Assembly: GCF_002968335.2 (NCBI RefSeq)
Contig: NZ_CP134398.1
Coordinates: forward strand, 3,224,001 to 3,288,000
DNA length: 64,000 nucleotides
Direction: 5' to 3'
Origin: Mycobacterium sp. ITM-2016-00316
Lineage (GTDB): Bacteria > Actinomycetota > Actinomycetes > Mycobacteriales > Mycobacteriaceae
Within the stretch, counting starts at the first letter, position 1. Every line of letters begins with the position of its first letter. The position numbers and the translations under genes were made by a program. A model generated the notes under the pieces. It saw only the letters and a program-made list of their open reading frames with translations, was not told where the DNA came from and did no database searches. Positions 18,650 to 28,708 of this stretch are shown here, one piece after another.

Positions 18650-19330
18650 TCAGCCCGCGACCGGTACCCGTAGCTGCTCGTGCACCCACTGCAGCACCGG
18701 GCCGGCGGTCGGGTCGTCGGTGAGGGAGATGAGCACAAAGGGACGGTCTCCCCGCACCTGGGCGGAATCCCGGCGCATCACGTCCAGATCGGCACCGACC
18801 ATGGGCGCCAGGTCGGTCTTGTTGATCACCAACAGATCCGAGAAGGTCACCCCGGGCCCGCCCTTGCGCGGCACCTTGTCACCGCCGGCCACGTCGACGA
18901 CGAAGATCTGCACGTCGATGAGGCCGGAGGAGAACGTGGCGGTCAGGTTGTCGCCGCCGGACTCGACGAGGATCAGGTCCAGACCGGGATTGGCGGCGAT
19001 CAGGTCGTCGATGGCATCCAGATTGGCGGTGATGTCATCGCGGATGGCGGTGTGCGGGCAGCCTCCGGTCTGCACCGCGGCGATGCGCTCGTCGGGCAGC
19101 ACGGCATGCCTGCGCAGGAAGTCGGCGTCCTCGGTGGTGTAGATGTCGTTGGTCAGCACGGCCAGCGAGATCTCATCGCGCAGCTGACGGCACAGCGCGG
19201 CCACCAGGGCCGTCTTTCCGGACCCCACCGGGCCGCCCACGCCGATGCGTAGCGGCTCCCCCGGCTGACGCACCCGCTTGGGCCGGTCGGCATGGGTGTG
19301 CGGTTCGCCGTCGATGAAATGTGGTGGCAT
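18650..19330 (-). CDS. ureG: Urease accessory GTPase UreG
   Basis: SIMIBI-class GTPase, 226 residues, that drives nickel delivery to urease. P-loop GPVGSGKT is at 33-40, the metal-binding Cys91-Pro-His motif in [14 protein letters not shown], and the guanine-specificity motif NKTD near residue 175. A His-containing N-terminal tail (GEPHTHADR) could bind nickel. It sits 26 bp after ureF and one base before ureD. Confidence 0.95.
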   Translation of the reverse strand: MPPHFIDGEPHTHADRPKRVRQPGEPLRIGVGGPVGSGKTALVAALCRQLRDEISLAVLTNDIYTTEDADFLRRHAVLPDERIAAVQTGGCPHTAIRDDITANLDAIDDLIAANPGLDLILVESGGDNLTATFSSGLIDVQIFVVDVAGGDKVPRKGGPGVTFSDLLVINKTDLAPMVGADLDVMRRDSAQVRGDRPFVLISLTDDPTAGPVLQWVHEQLRVPVAG

Positions 19331-19356
19331 GTCTGGACCTCATCAGCTCTCGGAAT

Positions 19357-20082
19357 TCAGGACACAAAAAGGGGACGCTCGCGCACTGCGTGGGCCTCGG
19401 CCAACACATCGAGCAACGGATCGGACAGGTCGGCGAGTTCCGTGACGGCCAGCGCGGCGGTCTGCTCACACAGCGCGGACAACTCGAAAGTCAGTGCCGC
19501 GACATCGGCGGGATCGAGCGCCAGCAGCCGTTGCGCCGCCGTGGCCGACCCGGTCATCGTGGTGTACACGATCGACAGCGCCGTGTGTTCGGGCGCCATC
19601 CCGCCGGCGATACCGACCGCGCCCGCCGCCACCGCGAGGTGAGGTTTGATGCCGACGGGCTGCCAATCGTGTTCGGGCCACACCCGTTTCGCCAGCCGCA
19701 CCAGCCCACGCCCCTGCGCCCGCGATGCCGCCCGCGATGCCGGAGACGGTGTGCGGGCATCGGTTTCGGTGTCGGCGGCGTCGACCGCCAGACTGCCGGT
19801 GTGTACCGCGGCCGCCAGGGACGCACTCACCAGGCCCTGACTGCGGATCCGGCGGCAGAGGTAGGCCCGCAGCGTGCTGACGCCGGTGACCCGCCCCGCC
19901 GTGATCGCCTCTTCGATGCCGCCGGAGTGCACGTGACCGCCGGTGGGTAGCCGGGAATCGGCCAGCGTGAGAAGTGTCGCCAGGGACGAGGGCGAGCGAA
20001 GCGACGGGGAGATCGGCTCAGGCGAGCGAAGCGACGGGGGAATCGGCTCGGGCGAGCGAAGCGACGGGGAATTGGCAAGCAT
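19357..20082 (-). CDS. ureF: Urease accessory protein UreF with repeat-encoded N-terminal extension
   Basis: Accessory protein (241 residues) that activates UreG and helps load nickel. The family part begins SLATLLTLADSRLPTGGHVHSGG and runs to the C-terminus LFVS as in the 211-residue M. tuberculosis UreF. About 28 extra N-terminal residues of the form SPSLRSPEPIP come from three 30-bp DNA repeats at 19991-20080. The ATG at 20082 overlaps the last base of the ureC stop (TGATG). The extension is Ser/Pro/Arg-rich and probably disordered; an alternative start after the repeat is not obvious. Confidence 0.88.
   Translation of the reverse strand: MLANSPSLRSPEPIPPSLRSPEPISPSLRSPSSLATLLTLADSRLPTGGHVHSGGIEEAITAGRVTGVSTLRAYLCRRIRSQGLVSASLAAAVHTGSLAVDAADTETDARTPSPASRAASRAQGRGLVRLAKRVWPEHDWQPVGIKPHLAVAAGAVGIAGGMAPEHTALSIVYTTMTGSATAAQRLLALDPADVAALTFELSALCEQTAALAVTELADLSDPLLDVLAEAHAVRERPLFVS
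19991..20080 (+). repeat. 30-bp tandem repeat, three units (inside ureF 5' end)
   Basis: Three consecutive 30-bp units, each starting GGCGAGCGAAGCGACGGGG, at 19991-20020, 20021-20050 and 20051-20080. The first nineteen bases are constant; the rest vary. Because 30 is a multiple of three, changes in copy number would keep ureF in frame. The same core, with one base changed, occurs in tandem at the 5' end of pgsA2 (49100-49200) in the opposite orientation. Confidence 0.85.
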
Positions 20083-21803
20083 CAGAACAAGAAGTAACGC
20101 TGCGCCATCGGCAGTTCGGTGGCGGGCTGCTCCTGCCATACCTCGCCGTCGATGCGGACGGTGAAAGTATCGGAGTCGACCTCGATCCGCGGCAAGGCGT
20201 CGTTGAGCGGCATCTGGGCCTTGCCCACCTGCCGTACGTTGCCCACCGCCAGCAACCTTCGCTTGACGTCGAGCCGGTCGGCCAGACCGTCCTCGAGCGC
20301 TTGCGGTGCCACGAAATGCACCGACGTTGCCGCTGCGGCCGCGGGCGCGGCGCCGAACATCGGCCGGGGCAGCACCGGTTGCGGGGTCGGAATGGAGGCA
20401 TTGGCATCACCCATCGCCGCCCAGGCGATCATGCCGCCCTTGATGACGGCGTGCGGGCGGACACCGAAGAAGGCCGGCTCCCACAACACCAGATCGGCCA
20501 GTTTGCCGACCTCCACCGAACCGATCTCGTGATCCATGCCGTGCGCCACCGCCGGGCAGATGGTGTATTTCGCGACATAGCGACGGGCCCGGTTGTTGTC
20601 TGCCCGCACGTCGCCTTCCAGGAATCCCCTGCGGCGCTTCATGACATGCGCGGTCTGCCAGGTGCGCAGCACCACTTCGCCGATACGCCCCATGGCCTGG
20701 GCATCGCTGCCGATCATCGAGATCGCGCCGATATCGTGCAGCAGATCCTCTGCGGCGATGGTCGAGGGGCGGATCCGGCTTTCCGCGAACGCGAGATCTT
20801 CGGGGATCCGCGGGTTGAGGTGGTGGCACACCATCAACATGTCCAGATGTTCGTCGAGCGTGTTGACGGTGTGCGGGCGGGTCGGGTTCGTCGAACTCGG
20901 CAGCACGTTGGGTTCACCGGCGACCGTGATGATGTCTGGTGCGTGCCCGCCGCCCGCGCCCTCGGTGTGGTACGCGTGGATGGATCGGCCCTTCACCGCA
21001 GCCAGGGTGTCCTCCACGAACCCCATCTCGTTGAGCGTGTCGGTGTGGATATTGGCCTGCACGCCGGCGGCCTCGGACACGGTCAGGCAGGCGTCGATCG
21101 CGGCGGGCGTGGTGCCCCAGTCCTCGTGCAGCTTGAATCCGGCTGCACCACCGCGTAATTGCTCCCACATCGCCTCATGGCTGACGGTGTTGCCCTTGCC
21201 CAACAGCGCGATGTTGAGCGGCCAGGTATCCAACGCTTCCAGCATGCGTGCCAGGTGCCAGGAGCCGGGCGTCACGGTGGTGGCCTTGCTGCCCTCCGCC
21301 GGCCCGGTCCCGCCGGCGACGATGGTGGTGATGCCGCCGCCGAGGGCCTCCTCCATGATCTGCGGACAGATCAGGTGGACGTGGCAGTCGATCGCACCCG
21401 CGGTGACGATGCGGCCGTTGCCGGAGATGATTTCGGTGGACGGGCCGACCACCAGGTCGGGGTGCACCCCGGACATGATGTCGGGGTTGCCCGCCTTGCC
21501 GATCGCCACGATGCGGCCATCGCGGATCCCGATATCGGCCTTGATGATTCCCCAGTAGTCGAGGATCACCGCACCGGTGATGACGGTGTCCGGCGCACCG
21601 TCGGCCCGGGTTGCCCGGCTCTGGCCCATCGATTCGCGCAGCACCTTGCCGCCACCGAACACCGCCTCGTCACCGGCCAATTCCGGTCCGCCGCTGCGGT
21701 CCTCGGTGATCTCGATGAACAGGTCGGTATCGGCCAGCCTGATCCGGTCGCCGGCGGTGGGACCGTACAGGGCGGCGTAACGGTCGCGGGAGAGGTAGGT
21801 CAC
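20082..21803 (-). CDS. ureC: Urease alpha subunit
   Basis: Catalytic subunit that hydrolyses urea to ammonia and carbamate with a dinickel centre. All metal ligands are visible in the 573 residues: His141 and His143 (CHVHL), carbamylated Lys224 (GFKLHEDWG), His253, His279 and Asp367 (GSDAQAMG), and the catalytic His327 in the mobile flap (MVCHHLNP). The GTG start overlaps the ureB stop by four bases. An alanine-rich insert near residue 475 is typical of mycobacteria. Confidence 0.97.
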   Translation of the reverse strand: MTYLSRDRYAALYGPTAGDRIRLADTDLFIEITEDRSGGPELAGDEAVFGGGKVLRESMGQSRATRADGAPDTVITGAVILDYWGIIKADIGIRDGRIVAIGKAGNPDIMSGVHPDLVVGPSTEIISGNGRIVTAGAIDCHVHLICPQIMEEALGGGITTIVAGGTGPAEGSKATTVTPGSWHLARMLEALDTWPLNIALLGKGNTVSHEAMWEQLRGGAAGFKLHEDWGTTPAAIDACLTVSEAAGVQANIHTDTLNEMGFVEDTLAAVKGRSIHAYHTEGAGGGHAPDIITVAGEPNVLPSSTNPTRPHTVNTLDEHLDMLMVCHHLNPRIPEDLAFAESRIRPSTIAAEDLLHDIGAISMIGSDAQAMGRIGEVVLRTWQTAHVMKRRRGFLEGDVRADNNRARRYVAKYTICPAVAHGMDHEIGSVEVGKLADLVLWEPAFFGVRPHAVIKGGMIAWAAMGDANASIPTPQPVLPRPMFGAAPAAAAATSVHFVAPQALEDGLADRLDVKRRLLAVGNVRQVGKAQMPLNDALPRIEVDSDTFTVRIDGEVWQEQPATELPMAQRYFLF

Positions 21804-22117
21804 TGTGGCGCATCCAATCTGCCCGGTGGATTCAGCGAAAGCCCGTACACCTCACGCGTCCCGGTCAACGGAACCAGCGAAACATGCTGGGCGATGCCGG
21901 GTTCGAAGCGCACCGCGGTGCCGGCGGGGATGTCGAGACGGTGCCCGTGCGCGGCGTCGCGATCGAATTCCAGAGCCGAGTTCGCCTGCGGCAGGTGCAC
22001 ATGACTGCCCACCTGCACCGGCCGGTCACCGGTGTTGACCACGTCGAGCGAGGTGCGCGGCGCGCCCGGACTGAGGCCGATATCGCCGTCACCGAAGACG
22101 ATCTCACCTGGGTACAT
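21800..22117 (-). CDS. ureB: Urease beta subunit
   Basis: Structural subunit of urease, 105 residues, all-beta, of the usual length. Diagnostic blocks are [28 protein letters not shown] with [14 protein letters not shown], and [15 protein letters not shown]. It follows ureA by 12 bp and overlaps ureC by four bases, so the three subunits are produced from one message. Confidence 0.96.
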   Translation of the reverse strand: MYPGEIVFGDGDIGLSPGAPRTSLDVVNTGDRPVQVGSHVHLPQANSALEFDRDAAHGHRLDIPAGTAVRFEPGIAQHVSLVPLTGTREVYGLSLNPPGRLDAPQ

Positions 22118-22129
22118 GCCACACCCCTG

Positions 22130-22432
22130 TCACGGAATCGGATGGTGGACGGTGACGAGCTTGGTGCCGTCCGGGAAGGTCGCCTCGACCTGGACGTCAT
22201 GGAGCATCTCCGGCACACCGTCCATGACCTGCTCACGGGTCAGCACATCGCGGCCACTGACCATCAGTTCGGACACCGTGCGTCCGTCGCGCGCGCCTTC
22301 CAGGATGTGGTCGGTGATGAGCGCGACGGCTTCGGGATGGTTCAGCCGCAGCCCTCGGTCCTGCCGTCGCCGGGCGAGGTCGGCCGCGTAGGAGATGAGT
22401 AACCGCTCTTGTTCATGCGGCGTTAAACGCAT
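22130..22432 (-). CDS. ureA: Urease gamma subunit
   Basis: Structural subunit, 100 residues, exactly the usual size. It opens [20 protein letters not shown] and ends with the conserved [15 protein letters not shown]. The ATG at 22432 is the family start; a six-codon upstream extension is rejected. First subunit gene of the urease operon, 45 bp after the stop of the thioesterase gene; no clear promoter is visible in that gap, so read-through from the thioesterase is likely. Confidence 0.96.
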   Translation of the reverse strand: MRLTPHEQERLLISYAADLARRRQDRGLRLNHPEAVALITDHILEGARDGRTVSELMVSGRDVLTREQVMDGVPEMLHDVQVEATFPDGTKLVTVHHPIP

Positions 22433-22477
22433 AGTGCGCGATACTGCCACGCCTTGGGCGAATCAGCAGCGCTCACG

Positions 22478-22879
22478 TCATTCCGCGATGTTCTGCAGCC
22501 GGACCTGGCCGCGCGCCACCGTGCGGTCATCCTCATCGGTGATGGTGATCAGCCACAGCTGCTGCCGCCGGCCCCGGTGGATCGGCGTCGAAACCGCCGT
22601 CACCGTGCCGGATTTGATGGCACGCAGGAAATCGGTGTTGTTGTTCACACCCACGACGGTCCCGCCGCCGTGCTCGGCAAGCCAGACGTGTCCGGAGACA
22701 CTGGCCAGGCTTTCCACGATGGCGCAGTAGACGCCGCCGTGGACGATCCCCCAGGGCTGCTTCACCTTGTCGGTGATCTCCAGACGGGCGCGTCCGCCGT
22801 CGGGGGTCACCTCCAGGTATTGCAGTCCCAATTCGCTGTCGAAGCCGGCGCCGAGGCCGGGAGGCAGAGATGCGGTCAC
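22478..22879 (-). CDS. PaaI-family hotdog-fold thioesterase
   Basis: A 133-residue hotdog-fold protein, syntenic with Rv1847. The PaaI/4HBT signature is WGIVHGGVYCAIVES, where the HGG turn and the following Glu contact the CoA thioester. It would hydrolyse an acyl- or aryl-CoA; the substrate is not known. GTG is the start. It is transcribed toward the urease genes and lies just downstream of the predicted MrsI-like sRNA terminator. Confidence 0.85.
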   Translation of the reverse strand: MTASLPPGLGAGFDSELGLQYLEVTPDGGRARLEITDKVKQPWGIVHGGVYCAIVESLASVSGHVWLAEHGGGTVVGVNNNTDFLRAIKSGTVTAVSTPIHRGRRQQLWLITITDEDDRTVARGQVRLQNIAE

Positions 22880-22911
22880 GAGATCTGTGTCTACACGGTC
22901 TGATCACGGAA

Positions 22912-23009
22912 TGCGGAAGGGCCCCACGCGTAACGCGTGGGGCCCTTCCTTCGAGTGGACCGGGGGTCTCTGCAGCCCTCAGGACTCCGGCTCGGTCCGT
23001 TAGCCTCGC
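22912..23009 (-). ncRNA. mrsI: Predicted iron-sparing small RNA, MrsI-like
   Basis: On the minus strand an IdeR-like box (23019-23037) overlaps a good -10 (TATTAT, 23021-23016). About 95 bases after the expected start the transcript would end at a 17-bp-arm hairpin (22915-22949). No open reading frame fits. In M. tuberculosis the iron-starvation sRNA MrsI (ncRv11846) maps beside Rv1846c/Rv1847, and the Rv1847-like thioesterase and Rv1846c-like blaI flank this spot too. The location, iron box and size all agree. The exact ends are inferred, and sequence identity to MrsI could not be checked. Confidence 0.65.
22915..22949 (-). terminator. Strong hairpin terminator of the MrsI-like sRNA
   Basis: Perfect 17-bp inverted repeat with GGGCCCC-rich arms (22915-22931 and 22933-22949). 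As RNA the loop would open to a few bases around TAA/TTA. It is short, symmetric and very GC-rich, unlike the long interrupted palindromes elsewhere in the window, and would end transcripts from the sRNA promoter or the FhuF-like gene before the thioesterase. Confidence 0.75.
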
Positions 23010-23018
23010 ACCTAAATA

Positions 23019-23037
23019 ATAGGCAAGGCTGCCCTAA
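23019..23037 (-). promoter_or_regulatory. IdeR-like iron box over the sRNA promoter
   Basis: The 19 bases match the IdeR consensus TTAGGTTAGGCTAACCTAA at 14 positions (core AGGC...CCTAA). The box covers the -10 TATTAT (23016-23021) and overlaps the last codons of the FhuF-like gene. Iron-loaded IdeR bound here would block transcription of the sRNA when iron is plentiful. Confidence 0.65.
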
Positions 23038-23813
23038 TTTAGCAAGACCTTCCCTGCGGCAGTTCTACTGGCGCCGCGCACCGGCAGGCCGAACCCGACC
23101 AAGGCGTCGAGGATTGCCTGGCCGCGGCACATGCTCGTCAGCTCACTGGACCCGGCCAGCAGGGGTACCTGGGTCGATGCGCCGACGACGGCCGCTCCCA
23201 CGATGTTCCACATCGAGGCGATCGAGATGGCGCCGCCACTGACCTCATAGAGCTTGGCGAACAGCGGGGCCAGGGCCCGGTGACTGCGATGGGCCACCCA
23301 GGTCGTCAGGGCCGCCTCACTGGGCAGCGCGACGATGCCGTCGCGCGTGGTGCGCACCGTGCCGACCGTGGCGCGTTGCGTCAGATGCGGATCGTCCGGC
23401 AGCGCGCGCAGCGTCGGGTCAACCACCCCGACCCAGTCGATGGCACCCTCGGAATCGACGTGCACCCACAGGTTCTCCAGCCCGGTGTCCCACGCTCGAC
23501 CCTCCAGCGCGATCAACGGCACCACCCGCCCTATCACGACATGGGACAGCGTCGCCGCCAGCTGCTGCGCGACCGCGGCACGGCTGTCGGTCTCGGCGAC
23601 CGCGGCGTCGAACATGGTGCGCAGGCGGTCGGTGGTCATCACCTCGACCAGCGGCCACCAACGCCGCCGGGACAGATCACCCATCACCGCCACGCCGTAG
23701 ACCCGCGGGCATTCGGGATAGAGCTCCCGCAACCGCCGGCTGGACTCATGTAGCGGCAGTGCCCGCCTAATCGACATGCGTGCGATCAGCGGATCGTCGA
23801 CCACGACCGTCAT
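23034..23813 (-). CDS. FhuF-like iron-regulated protein lacking the [2Fe-2S] motif
   Basis: A 259-residue protein resembling the siderophore-iron reductase FhuF family in its C-terminal half (SMWNIVGAAVVGASTQVP matches the family's LWGN.ASAL helix). The C-terminal Cys-Cys...Cys-x2-Cys cluster that holds the 2Fe-2S centre in true FhuF is absent; only isolated cysteines remain (PECPR, SMCRG). It may bind a siderophore without reducing iron, so the family call is tentative. The start at 23813 has AAGGAGG five bases upstream. An IdeR-like box lies 19 bp further upstream, supporting induction under iron limitation. Confidence 0.6.
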   Translation of the reverse strand: MTVVVDDPLIARMSIRRALPLHESSRRLRELYPECPRVYGVAVMGDLSRRRWWPLVEVMTTDRLRTMFDAAVAETDSRAAVAQQLAATLSHVVIGRVVPLIALEGRAWDTGLENLWVHVDSEGAIDWVGVVDPTLRALPDDPHLTQRATVGTVRTTRDGIVALPSEAALTTWVAHRSHRALAPLFAKLYEVSGGAISIASMWNIVGAAVVGASTQVPLLAGSSELTSMCRGQAILDALVGFGLPVRGASRTAAGKVLLN

Positions 23814-23831
23814 CAGCACCTCCTTCTTCGG

Positions 23832-23850
23832 TTAGGTTAGCCTTACTATA
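23832..23850 (-). promoter_or_regulatory. IdeR-like iron box upstream of the FhuF-like gene
   Basis: TTAGGTTAGCCTTACTATA agrees with the IdeR consensus at 14 of 19 positions and keeps an intact left half TTAGGTTAG. It is 19 bp upstream of the start codon at 23813, where it would block RNA polymerase. This makes the FhuF-like gene a probable member of the iron-limitation regulon. Confidence 0.7.
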
Positions 23851-23872
23851 GTCATCGGCGTCAAGCGGACCA

Positions 23873-23898
23873 GTACCTGTGACTGGACTCACAGGTAC
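23873..23898. promoter_or_regulatory. Perfect CRP-type palindrome
   Basis: TGTGA-N6-TCACA at 23878-23893, the exact CRP/Rv3676 consensus, extended to perfect 10-bp arms (GTACCTGTGA / TCACAGGTAC). It lies 60 bp upstream of the FhuF-like start and about 130 bp upstream of blaI. Either or both may be cAMP-CRP controlled. Distance from the IdeR box (22 bp) suggests CRP could act on the iron-regulated gene. Confidence 0.6.
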
Positions 23899-23977
23899 CT
23901 CGGAAATGGGCCGTGACCGGCGCAGGAGAGAACGGCTCCAGGTAACCGACCTGGCGCGTAGAAGGGATACGACGCGC

Positions 23978-23997
23978 GGTAGTAAGCGCGTAGTACC
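23978..23997 (+). promoter_or_regulatory. Candidate BlaI operator and blaI promoter
   Basis: Two GTAGTA elements, five bases apart (23979-23984 and 23990-23995), run into a -10-like TACCCT at 23994-23999. BlaI repressors bind sites built on TAC/GTA half sites and usually control their own gene, so this is the best candidate autoregulatory site. The exact mycobacterial consensus is not something I can confirm. A further inverted repeat CCAGGT/ACCTGG lies at 23938-23954. Confidence 0.35.
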
Positions 23998-24029
23998 CTG
24001 ATTCCATTGCTCAGGAGAGTGAACAGAAC

Positions 24030-24446
24030 ATGGCCAAGTTGACGCGGCTCGGGGAACTCGAGCGCGAAGTGATGGACCACCTCTGGACCTCGCGCGAACC
24101 ACAAACGGTGCGACAGGTCCACGAGGCTCTTGCTGCGCGCCGCGACCTCGCCTACACCACGATCATGACGGTCCTGCAGCGGCTGGCGAAGAAGAATCTC
24201 GTCGTCCAGCATCGCGATGACCGCGCCCACCGCTATGCCCCCACCCACGGCCGCGACGAGCTCGTCGCCGGACTGATGGTCGACGCACTCGACCAGGTCT
24301 CGGACTCCGGCAGCCGGGAGGCCGCTCTGGTGCATTTCGTCGAACGAGTGGGCGCGGACGAGGCCGACGCGCTGCGCCGCGCACTCGCCGAACTGGAATC
24401 CAAGCACCGGGTTGTCCCACCGGCTGGTAATTCGGGTACCGGCTGA
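24030..24446 (+). CDS. blaI: BlaI/MecI-family transcriptional repressor
   Basis: A 138-residue winged-helix repressor, syntenic with Rv1846c. The N-terminal HTH (LGELEREVMDHLW, then TVRQVHEAL and LAYTTIMTVLQRLAKK) matches the BlaI family, and the C-terminal helix dimerises. In M. tuberculosis BlaI represses beta-lactamase and respiratory genes. Here it is followed 14 bp later by the BlaR-like membrane protease gene. AGGAGA lies 11 bp upstream of the ATG. No beta-lactamase gene lies in the window. Confidence 0.92.
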   Translation: MAKLTRLGELEREVMDHLWTSREPQTVRQVHEALAARRDLAYTTIMTVLQRLAKKNLVVQHRDDRAHRYAPTHGRDELVAGLMVDALDQVSDSGSREAALVHFVERVGADEADALRRALAELESKHRVVPPAGNSGTG

Positions 24447-24460
24447 GGGACACTGACGAC

Positions 24461-25408
24461 GTGTCCGCGCTGGCCTTCTCCATCGTCGCGCTGGTGCTCG
24501 TCGGTCCAGTTCCCGCGCTCCTCGCGCGCGCATCCTGGCCCCTACGCGCGCCGCGCGCCGCCATCGTGCTCTGGCAGGCCATCGCACTCGCCGCGGTGCT
24601 CGCGGCGTTCTCCGCCGGTATAGCGATCGCCAGCCGGCTGTTCGTCCCCGGTCCAGACGGCCGCCCCACCGCCACGCTGACCAGCGAAATCGCCGTGCTG
24701 GGCTGGCCGCTGTGGGCGCTGTACGTGGTGGTCTTCGCGCTCACCCTGATGATCGGCGCGCGGCTGATCATCGCCGTCGTGCTGGTGGCCATCGCCACCC
24801 GGCGCCGGCGCGCCCATCACCGCATGGTCGTCGACCTCGTCGGCATGTCACGCGACGAAGTGCCCACCCCCGCCCGTCGGCCCAGCGGACTGCGCGTCCT
24901 TGGCGTCGCCCAACCGATGGCCTACTGCCTGCCCGGCGTGCGCAGCCGCGTGGTGGTCAGCGAAGGCGCGCTGACCACGCTCTCGGAATCCGAGATCTCG
25001 GCAATCCTCAGCCACGAACGAGCCCACCTGCGAGCCCGCCACGATCTGGTGCTGGAGATGTTCACCGCCGTCCACGCCGCGTTTCCGCGGTTCGTCCGCA
25101 GCGGTAACGCCCTGGACGCCGTCCGGCTGCTCATCGAACTGCTCGCCGACGACGCCGCCGTCCGGGTCGCCGGCCCCACTCCCCTGGCCCGTGCGCTGGT
25201 CGCGTGCGCGGGCGGGCGCACCCCGTCCGGCGCGCTGGCCGCCGGCGGACCGACCACGGTGGTGCGCGTACAGCGGCTCTGCGGCGAGGGCAATAGTCTT
25301 GCCCTGGCAGTCGCGGCCTACACCGCAGCGGCTGCGATCCTGATCATTCCCACGGTGGCGCTGGCACTTCCCTGGCTCACCGAGCTGCACCGCTTGTTCA
25401 GTCACTAG
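24461..25408 (+). CDS. M56 (BlaR1-like) membrane metallopeptidase
   Basis: A 315-residue membrane protein with hydrophobic segments near residues 2-22, 32-60, 83-115 and 285-308 and a cytoplasmic zinc-protease domain. The zinc motif HExxH is His185-ERA-His189 (SHERAH). It lacks the extracellular penicillin-sensor domain of staphylococcal BlaR1. By analogy it would cleave or inactivate BlaI on an envelope signal. The GTG start at 24461 is 14 bp after the blaI stop. Confidence 0.88.
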   Translation: MSALAFSIVALVLVGPVPALLARASWPLRAPRAAIVLWQAIALAAVLAAFSAGIAIASRLFVPGPDGRPTATLTSEIAVLGWPLWALYVVVFALTLMIGARLIIAVVLVAIATRRRRAHHRMVVDLVGMSRDEVPTPARRPSGLRVLGVAQPMAYCLPGVRSRVVVSEGALTTLSESEISAILSHERAHLRARHDLVLEMFTAVHAAFPRFVRSGNALDAVRLLIELLADDAAVRVAGPTPLARALVACAGGRTPSGALAAGGPTTVVRVQRLCGEGNSLALAVAAYTAAAAILIIPTVALALPWLTELHRLFSH

Positions 25409-25472
25409 GGCATAAACCCCGAACCGGCGGCGATTCACCATCGAAGACGTAGACGACACGAAAGGCTGCCGC

Positions 25473-26927
25473 ATGACCAGTTCGGGCAACACCGGTAAGG
25501 CACAGATCGGGGTCACCGGCCTCGCGGTCATGGGATCCAACATCGCGCGGAACTTCGCCCGGCACGGCTACACCGTTGCGCTGCACAACCGCTCGATCGC
25601 CAAAACCGATGCGCTACTGGCCGAGCACGGCTCCGAGGGCAACTTCGTGCGCAGCGAGACGATCGCCGAGTTCCTCGACGCGCTGGAGAAGCCGCGCCGC
25701 GTGCTGATCATGGTCAAGGCCGGTGACCCGACCGACGCCGTCATCAATGAGCTCGCCGACGCGATGGAGGAAGGCGACATCATCATCGACGGCGGCAACG
25801 CGCTCTACACCGACACCATCCGCCGCGAGAAGGCGATCCGGGAGCGGGGTCTGCACTTCGTCGGCGCCGGCATCTCCGGCGGCGAGGAGGGCGCGCTCAA
25901 CGGCCCCTCGATCATGCCCGGCGGCCCCGCCGAGTCCTATGTCTCACTGGGTCCGCTGCTGGAGGAGATCTCCGCGCACGTCGACGGGGTGCCGTGTTGC
26001 ACCCACATCGGCCCCGATGGCGCCGGGCACTTCGTGAAGATGGTGCACAACGGCATCGAGTACTCCGATATGCAGCTCATCGGCGAGGCCTACCAACTGC
26101 TGCGCGACGGCCTGGGCCTGGCCGCCGGACAGATCGCCGACGTCTTCACCGACTGGAACTCCGGCGATCTGGACAGCTACCTGGTGGAGATCACCGCCGA
26201 GGTACTGCGCCAGGTCGATGCGAAGACCGGCACACCGCTGGTCGATCTGATCCTCGACGAAGCCGAGCAGAAGGGCACCGGCCGCTGGACGGTGAAGTCC
26301 GCACTGGATCTGGGTGTGCCCGTCACCGGCATCGCCGAAGCGGTGTTCGCCCGCGCACTGTCGGGCTCGGTGGCCCAGCGCACGGCCACCACCGGCCTGG
26401 CCTCCGGCGATCTCGGCGAAAAACCAACGGATGCAGCGCAGTTCACCGAGGACATCCGGCAGGCGCTGTACGCCTCCAAGATCATCGCCTACGCCCAGGG
26501 CTTCAACCAGATCCAGGCCGGCAGCGCCGAGTACAACTGGGACATCACCCCCGGCGACATGGCCACCATCTGGCGCGGCGGCTGCATCATCCGGGCCAAG
26601 TTCCTCAACCGCATCAAGGACGCCTTCGACAATGATGCCGACCTGCCCACCCTGATCGTCGACCCGTACTTCCGTGACGCCATCGAGGCCGCCATCGACA
26701 GCTGGCGCCGCGTCGTGGTCAAGGCCACCGAGCTGGGCATCCCGATCCCCGGCTTCAGCTCCGCGCTGTCCTACTACGACGGACTGCGCACCGAGCGGCT
26801 GCCGGCGGCGCTCACCCAGGGCCTGCGCGACTTCTTCGGCGCCCACACCTACGGCCGCATCGACACCGACCGCGACAAGCGATTCCACACCCTGTGGAGC
26901 GGTGACCGCAGCGAGGTCGAGGCCTGA
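25473..26927 (+). CDS. gnd: 6-phosphogluconate dehydrogenase (decarboxylating)
   Basis: Oxidative pentose-phosphate enzyme that converts 6-phosphogluconate to ribulose 5-phosphate with CO2 and NAD(P)H. At 484 residues it is the long, bacterial-type Gnd1 form (Rv1844c). Motifs are the N-terminal GVTGLAVMGSNIARN, VGAGISGGEEGALNGPSIMPGG, the catalytic block GHFVKMVHNGIEYSDMQLI, and the C-terminal LPAALTQGLRDFFGAHTY. Ribosome site GAAAGG. It is followed by a family A palindrome and guaB1. Confidence 0.96.
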   Translation: MTSSGNTGKAQIGVTGLAVMGSNIARNFARHGYTVALHNRSIAKTDALLAEHGSEGNFVRSETIAEFLDALEKPRRVLIMVKAGDPTDAVINELADAMEEGDIIIDGGNALYTDTIRREKAIRERGLHFVGAGISGGEEGALNGPSIMPGGPAESYVSLGPLLEEISAHVDGVPCCTHIGPDGAGHFVKMVHNGIEYSDMQLIGEAYQLLRDGLGLAAGQIADVFTDWNSGDLDSYLVEITAEVLRQVDAKTGTPLVDLILDEAEQKGTGRWTVKSALDLGVPVTGIAEAVFARALSGSVAQRTATTGLASGDLGEKPTDAAQFTEDIRQALYASKIIAYAQGFNQIQAGSAEYNWDITPGDMATIWRGGCIIRAKFLNRIKDAFDNDADLPTLIVDPYFRDAIEAAIDSWRRVVVKATELGIPIPGFSSALSYYDGLRTERLPAALTQGLRDFFGAHTYGRIDTDRDKRFHTLWSGDRSEVEA

Positions 26928-26945
26928 GATTCCCCGAACCCGATT

Positions 26946-28478
<1,533 letters not shown>

Positions 28479-28555
28479 TTCCGCCGGCCCGATCCGGGCA
28501 GTTACCATGTAGCGATTCCGTCGCCATGACATCCGTCAATACAGAGAGGGACCCC

Positions 28556-28708
28556 GTGCCACAGGCACCCGTGGAAGCCCGCGGAGATCGATTGGGCTCC
28601 GGGATTCCGCTCGGCACACCGCCCTCGCCCAGCGAACCCGGTGAATCCGAGCCGTCCAGTAGCCGGCCGGGCATCAGGCCCGGCAGACCCGCGGTGAGCA
28701 GACGATGA
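28556..28708 (+). CDS. Small Pro/Ser/Arg-rich ORF coupled to the CNNM/CorC pair
   Basis: A 50-codon frame starting GTG at 28556 with a GAGAGG site eight bases upstream; an ATG at 28526 is an alternative. It ends in TGA overlapping the ATG of the next gene (ATGA). The product would be disordered (repeated Pro, Ser, Gly, Arg), with no domain or membrane segment. The stop/start overlap suggests a leader peptide or coupling gene. No family is recognised, and coding status is uncertain. Confidence 0.4.
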   Translation: MPQAPVEARGDRLGSGIPLGTPPSPSEPGESEPSSSRPGIRPGRPAVSRR

